Source of the DNA: an uncultured Chloroflexales bacterium
GTDB lineage: Bacteria; Chloroflexota; Chloroflexia; Chloroflexales; Chloroflexaceae
Direction of reading: 5' to 3'
NCBI GenBank assembly: GCA_937902315.1
Contig: CALGUG010000014.1
Coordinates: forward strand, 75,183 to 139,182
Length of the DNA: 64,000 nt
The first letter of the stretch is position 1; every line of letters starts with the position of its first letter. The position numbers and the translations under genes were made by a program. Positions 60,101-64,000 of this stretch are shown in pieces. The notes below the pieces were generated by a model. It was not told the origin of the DNA and did not search any database. It was given only the letters and a program-made list of their open reading frames with translations.

Positions 60101-63100
60101 CTAACTTGAAAAATCGGCTTTGGCCGATGAAGACTTGGCGCTGCTCGCACAGCGGCAAGCGATGCTCGATAGGCAGTTGCAGAGTGCTTTTTGTGGACGC
60201 TTTGTTGCAGCTTCAGCACGCCTAGCATCTGGCTGCATAAGGTGTGGGTGTGCATCGCTCGGGCGCGGATCGACGCTACAGGCCCAGATCAAGGCGCTGC
60301 CTGCAAAGCGATGGGCCGTTTGCAAGGCCTGTACCGCCTGATATGGGTTAGCAGCTAAGGCTATTTGGGTTTGGTAGCAGCTCTGGCCCAGACGCGCTGG
60401 GATGCGTTCGAGCGCTGCCTTATCGCGACAGATCAAAAGCAGTTTCAGATGGCTGCCCTGTTCGATCAAGGCTTGCAGCTTATGCCAGTCGCTCTCTCGC
60501 AGCTTTTCGGCCTCCAGAACGCCCCAAATCTGCTTGGGAATCAACTGATCGGCTTGGGCCAAAAGCTGCACATCCTCTGACGAAGGATCGGGATCTTCGG
60601 CGATTTGATCGGCCAATTGGCGTTTGAGCTGGGCGACGGCTTGGCGCAGCGCTTCGGGCCGCTCCTGCTGCTGTTCGAGGATCTGCCTCAGCGCAGCGGC
60701 CGCTTGCAGCGAACTGGCGGCCAGCAGAGCGCGGGCGCGGGCCGTTTGGTGCGCTAGACATTCGGCCAGGTGATGGCACAATTCGACGGTCTCAGACCAG
60801 TGGCAGGCTAGCCAGCTCGGCCCGCGCCCGCGCGCATCGCTTTGCCAGGGCGAAAACGGCGCATTCAGTGAATGCAAAGCCGGATCATAGACCAGAATCG
60901 CCTCTTGGCCGCCCAGTTTGCTCAACAGATGAAGGCAGGCTCGCAGCGCGAGGCTGGCCTTATCGGCGGGCGCTTTCAGGTAGCTGGCTCGGAATTGAAG
61001 CAGCTTGAGCGTGTTCTGCTCGGGCAACGTGGGCTGATAATCCGGCAGATTCTGGAATGCGTTCCACTTAATCCACTCTTCTGATCTGTAATCTGGCTGT
61101 AATCTCAGCTCCAGGCTGGCGTCGGGGCAGATCTCGACACACAGCCCGCAGCCATTGCAGAGTTCGGGCTGAACCTGCAAGATATATTCGTAACCCTCCA
61201 AGCCCTCGAGACGGGCCGGCAGCGAGCGCATTTGGCTCGGCACTTGTTCTAACTGTTCGCTCGCTACAAGCTTGGCCTGCAGCGCGCCTTGGGGACAGAT
61301 CGCGCTACACAAGCCGCACTGGTTGCAGTTTTGCCCGTTCCAAACCGCCACTTTGCTAGTTTTCTCATCTAACAAATAGACGCTGCTGCCCGCTGGGTAG
61401 CGCCCATCGTTGGGCAGGGCGCTGACCGGAACCTGCCAACCCTTCAGCAGGGCCTCGAACAGCTCGTCCGCGTCGTTGCGCTGGGGCTGCGGGCGATACT
61501 CGCCCTGCTGCGTTAAGAGTTGGCGGCGCTCGACCCGTTTCAGGGCCGCCTTCACCCGTTGATCGCCCTCGGCCAGCCCGCTGATGCTGCAAAAGGCCAG
61601 CCAGAGCAGGCGCTCGACCGTTTGCCCGCTGCGCTCCGCCAGATCTTCCGCATCGAACACCAGCAGCTCTTGTTGCTTCAGCCAGAGCTGTTCGGCCACT
61701 TGGGGTGATAGGTGCTGAATAAGCTGCTCATCTTCGTAGCGGCTTATCAGTAGCACTCTTCCGCCTTGGGCCAGCTTGTCGTAATGCTTCTCAAGCGCCT
61801 CGAGCGAAGGGCAGATCAGCAGCTCGGCCTCGTCTATGCTGGCTGGCAGCGCTACGCCCTTCGCGGCCCATTGCAAGCCATAAGCGCCCTCGTCGGCCAG
61901 CCGTTGGGCCTGCAACTGAAGCTCGCCTTCGGCCAACTCGTTGCCCATAACCGCCAGCGCCTCCAAAAGCGCCGCCTCTTCTAAGCCGTACCAGAAGGCC
62001 GAGTGTCGGGCCACATCGGGCTGCGGCTGCCAAGCATTTAGGCGCAGGCTGCTGCCCAGCAGATCGTCCTCGATCCCTAGGCTAAAGTGCTGTTTGGGCA
62101 GGGCGCGCTCGAGCTCCGCGAAGACAGCGCCGATCTGAGTTTGGCTCAGCGCTTTGCCGTAGAGGCCGTAGATGCCGCTGCAGAGCGTGGGCAGCGCGCC
62201 CTGCCAAGCGCCGTTTTGCAGCGCCATCAGCAAACAAGCGCCGATCTCCGAGCAGAGCGCTGGGGCAGGGGCGCCCGCCTCGTAGCTGCTATCGAGCACG
62301 GCCAGTCGCTTGACGCTGGACGGTAGGCAGGCCAGAAAAGCCTCTTGTGGGAAGGGGCGCAGCAGCCGGATCGTGATCAAACCGACCTTTTCGCCGCTGG
62401 CTTGCAGCGCTTCGACGGCGGGGCGCGCCGTTTGGGCCGCCGTCCCCATTGCTACCAGCACCCGCTCGGCGTCGTTGGCTCCGACATACTCGCATAATCC
62501 GTAGGCGCGCCCGGTCAGCTCTGCAAAACGCGCAAACAGCTCCTCTAGCACAGCGCTGCACTGCTGATAACTGGCTCGGCTGGCCTGCAGGCTCTCGAAG
62601 CCGAGTCTGCTGTCGAGCGCGAGCAGGCGCGCTTCGGGCCGCTCGGGCGTGATCGCGGTTTGACGCTGGCTGAGCAGCGCCCAAGCGTCGATCAGGCTGC
62701 GGAGCTGTTCTTCGGAGAGTGCTTCGATCAGGGCCAGGCTGGCCGAGGCTATCTGAGCTTCGATCGCGTGGAGGAAGGGAATGCGTGAGTAGAGCGCCGC
62801 CGCGTGGGCGATCAGAGCGAGGTCGTGGGCCTCTTGGACGCTGCCGCCCACCAGCAGGCCCCAGCCCGCATTGCGTAGCGCCATCAGCTCGCTAAAATCG
62901 CCGATCTGGGCTTTCTCGGGCTGTTTGACAGTGCTAAGGTGCACCACGGCTGGCAGTTGTTCCAGAGCGATCGTGCTGAGCTGGTGGTAACAGGCCATAA
63001 GCTGCCCAACTGGCAGCAGTGCGGAAGCGAATCCTCCAGCGTGCAGGGTGGCCCGTAGCGCCAGCAGCGCCTCCGGTGCGCTCGCATCGCTTAGCAGCTT

Positions 63101-63250
63101 GGTCTGCTCGCCCCAGAGATTGCCTTGCTCTGAAGAGTCTAGGCCGAGCTCATGCCTTGAAAAGGTGCTTATGCAGAGAAGATCGCTGAGCTGATAGGCC
63201 ACCTTGGCAGCAGCTTGCAATCCGGTCGTGCAGACACGCGATCGAAACAT
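60101..63250 (-). CDS. Pyruvate:ferredoxin oxidoreductase homologue lacking catalytic motifs
   Basis: 1049 residues laid out like NifJ/PFOR: alpha-like domain (1-190, with TTGLQAAAKVAY and LVGGSVQEAHDLALIAHAAA), domain II (about 250-390), gamma-like part (FSLGIEDDLLGSSL near 390), two complete [4Fe-4S] ferredoxin motifs (C642-x2-C-x2-C-x3-C, C698-x2-C-x2-C-x3-C), and a beta-like C-terminus (DARGRGPSWLACHWSETVEL near 806 and ANPYQAVQAL later). Missing are YPITPSS, the gamma GSDGTVGANK segment, the proximal-cluster CxGC and the thiamine-binding GDG. It looks like a pseudoenzyme keeping its ferredoxin part. ATG at 63250 follows GGAGG. Confidence 0.82.
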   Translation of the reverse strand: MFRSRVCTTGLQAAAKVAYQLSDLLCISTFSRHELGLDSSEQGNLWGEQTKLLSDASAPEALLALRATLHAGGFASALLPVGQLMACYHQLSTIALEQLPAVVHLSTVKQPEKAQIGDFSELMALRNAGWGLLVGGSVQEAHDLALIAHAAALYSRIPFLHAIEAQIASASLALIEALSEEQLRSLIDAWALLSQRQTAITPERPEARLLALDSRLGFESLQASRASYQQCSAVLEELFARFAELTGRAYGLCEYVGANDAERVLVAMGTAAQTARPAVEALQASGEKVGLITIRLLRPFPQEAFLACLPSSVKRLAVLDSSYEAGAPAPALCSEIGACLLMALQNGAWQGALPTLCSGIYGLYGKALSQTQIGAVFAELERALPKQHFSLGIEDDLLGSSLRLNAWQPQPDVARHSAFWYGLEEAALLEALAVMGNELAEGELQLQAQRLADEGAYGLQWAAKGVALPASIDEAELLICPSLEALEKHYDKLAQGGRVLLISRYEDEQLIQHLSPQVAEQLWLKQQELLVFDAEDLAERSGQTVERLLWLAFCSISGLAEGDQRVKAALKRVERRQLLTQQGEYRPQPQRNDADELFEALLKGWQVPVSALPNDGRYPAGSSVYLLDEKTSKVAVWNGQNCNQCGLCSAICPQGALQAKLVASEQLEQVPSQMRSLPARLEGLEGYEYILQVQPELCNGCGLCVEICPDASLELRLQPDYRSEEWIKWNAFQNLPDYQPTLPEQNTLKLLQFRASYLKAPADKASLALRACLHLLSKLGGQEAILVYDPALHSLNAPFSPWQSDARGRGPSWLACHWSETVELCHHLAECLAHQTARARALLAASSLQAAAALRQILEQQQERPEALRQAVAQLKRQLADQIAEDPDPSSEDVQLLAQADQLIPKQIWGVLEAEKLRESDWHKLQALIEQGSHLKLLLICRDKAALERIPARLGQSCYQTQIALAANPYQAVQALQTAHRFAGSALIWACSVDPRPSDAHPHLMQPDARRAEAATKRPQKALCNCLSSIACRCASSAKSSSAKADFSS

Positions 63251-63414
63251 AGAAACCTCCAAAGATACGACACTGTATATGCGCGCAATGCTGCGGAGCT
63301 GAGGTCTACAATCGTGGTCGCTTGGTTCTGATTCTTTAAAGAGTGTATTGCTCTAAATATAGTTGAAGAACAAGGATTGTGAAACAGCAAAAAGCCCGAC
63401 GATCCTATCATTCT
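63251..63414. other. Leader of the oxidoreductase-like gene
   Basis: Non-coding DNA upstream of the minus-strand gene; it should contain its promoter, but no convincing -35/-10 pair was found. Confidence 0.4.
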
Positions 63415-63600
63415 TCAAATCGAAGTCGTTTTGTTGCATTTTACTGGCGGGAAGGACTCTTCCCTCAAAAAGGGCCTAACCGCGTCCGCCTACGGCTACA
63501 AAATCGCTTTCCCGAACCAAACGTCTGCTCATCTGCATCGCTGCTATCACTGCTATCACTGTGCCCGCTGCTTGCAGCGAGCAGCTTGAAACGCTGCATT
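63415..63600 (-). repeat. Family B interspersed element, degraded
   Basis: Reverse orientation with an intact core at 63481-63498 and TTTACTGGCGGGAAGG on its left, but the right half and the ends are poorly conserved. Confidence 0.65.
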
Positions 63601-63610
63601 TCGCTGCCGA

Positions 63611-63730
63611 ATACCAAATCCGATTGATTACTTTGTATTTGGCCTTCGGCAGAGTGGAACGTGACTCTCTTTCTCCGGTTTACGTTTTTCCTTCGTCAAA
63701 AGAACACAAGTCTTTAAACGGGTTTGGTAT
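63611..63730 (+). repeat. Family A element, short form
   Basis: 120 bp with ends ATACCAAATCCG (63611-63622) and CGGGTTTGGTAT (63719-63730) and the core TTTGGCCTTCGGCAGAGTGG. It lacks the central hairpin seen in the 166-bp copies. Confidence 0.9.
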
Positions 63731-64000
63731 AAAGTCGTCCCGAACCTTCTCGCTGCGAAGCTGCGGAAAGCTGAGTGCTAAGGACGCCAGTTTGGAAGAT
63801 CGCGAATGCGCGGAAGCGCATACACCCTTCTCCCGCCTTTGCGGGAGCTATGCATTACCCAAAAGTCGTGTCGGCAGCAAAAGGCGATCGTTCGCATACC
63901 ATCGCGGGAGTATCCTTGAGAGCACAGAACGCAGAGAGCTTGAATCATGAGTCATCCCGAACTTTTTAGGGGAATGGTCCCCGGAGGCGGGAGGGCAGCA
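63731..64000. other. Gene-free right edge
   Basis: No supported gene. A small hairpin CTCCCGC/GCGGGAG lies near 63829-63846. Open frames here lack ribosome sites. Confidence 0.4.

Noticed and set aside
6320..63498. Scattered family B cores as rho-independent terminators or regulatory RNAs
   Set aside because: The core itself is not a hairpin with a T-run, occurs in both orientations relative to genes, and complete copies carry terminal inverted repeats, which fits mobile repeats better.
1..64000. tRNA or rRNA genes
   Set aside because: Scanning by eye for TPsiC-arm motifs and rRNA landmarks gave no candidate; a covariance-model scan would be decisive.

Overview
The window looks like chromosomal DNA from a free-living, sugar-degrading bacterium, most likely of the phylum Chloroflexota. 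That placement is an inference from the gene families present (DUF4129/DUF4350/multi-pass membrane operon, ECF sigma factor with a DGPF protein, BNR-repeat protein coupled to a MoaD-like protein, a subtilase-FHA fusion, a gingipain-like protease) and from the moderate GC content. There is no rRNA or other phylogenetic marker to settle it. I saw no tRNA, rRNA, CRISPR array, prophage or transposase gene.

Layout. 1-9.6 kb: a gene fragment running off the left edge, a decayed 21-bp tandem repeat, a short UvrA-type ATPase, a siderophore-interacting flavoprotein, a MoaD/BNR gene pair, an ECF-type sigma factor with DUF2277 and YCII (DGPF) partners, and a DoxX membrane protein. 9.6-12 kb: an MFS exporter and a SRPBCC protein. 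12-25.6 kb: a carbohydrate region with a Gfo/Idh/MocA dehydrogenase, a rhamnonate-dehydratase-like enolase, a pyrimidine-dimer glycosylase-like gene, a LacI-type regulator, then a myo-inositol operon (iolB, transaldolase-like, iolD, iolA, iolE, iolG) and a hydroxypyruvate-isomerase-like gene. The LacI gene and the operon both carry the same palindromic operator. 25.8-28.6 kb: an acetyltransferase and a three-gene partner-switching module (SpoIIE-type phosphatase, STAS antagonist, RsbW-like kinase). 29.5-35.6 kb: a HOGA-type aldolase and a membrane operon (three multi-pass proteins, DUF4350, DUF4129). 36-44.8 kb: phosphoesterase, two lipoproteins, the subtilase-FHA fusion, Nudix, DUF1992, histidine phosphatase and another Gfo/Idh/MocA protein. 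45-55 kb: glycosyltransferase, aspartase/fumarase, DUF4097 repeat protein, a two-gene arrestin-like unit, serine hydrolase, zinc-ribbon protein, TerB-like protein and GNAT. 55.7-63.3 kb: a 1047-residue gingipain-like protease, DUF3565, and a large pyruvate:ferredoxin-oxidoreductase homologue that has lost its catalytic motifs.

The strongest unexplained signal is a pair of interspersed repeat families scattered between genes across the whole window: at least 8 copies of family A and 15 of family B. Both are about 120-170 bp and share 12-bp terminal inverted repeats (ATACCAAATCCG and its complement), so they look like non-autonomous MITE-type elements. Several begin on the last base of the upstream stop codon, one sits inside the inositol operon, and family A members fold into a central hairpin with paired (compensatory) changes. 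Many other genes end in gene-specific perfect hairpins.
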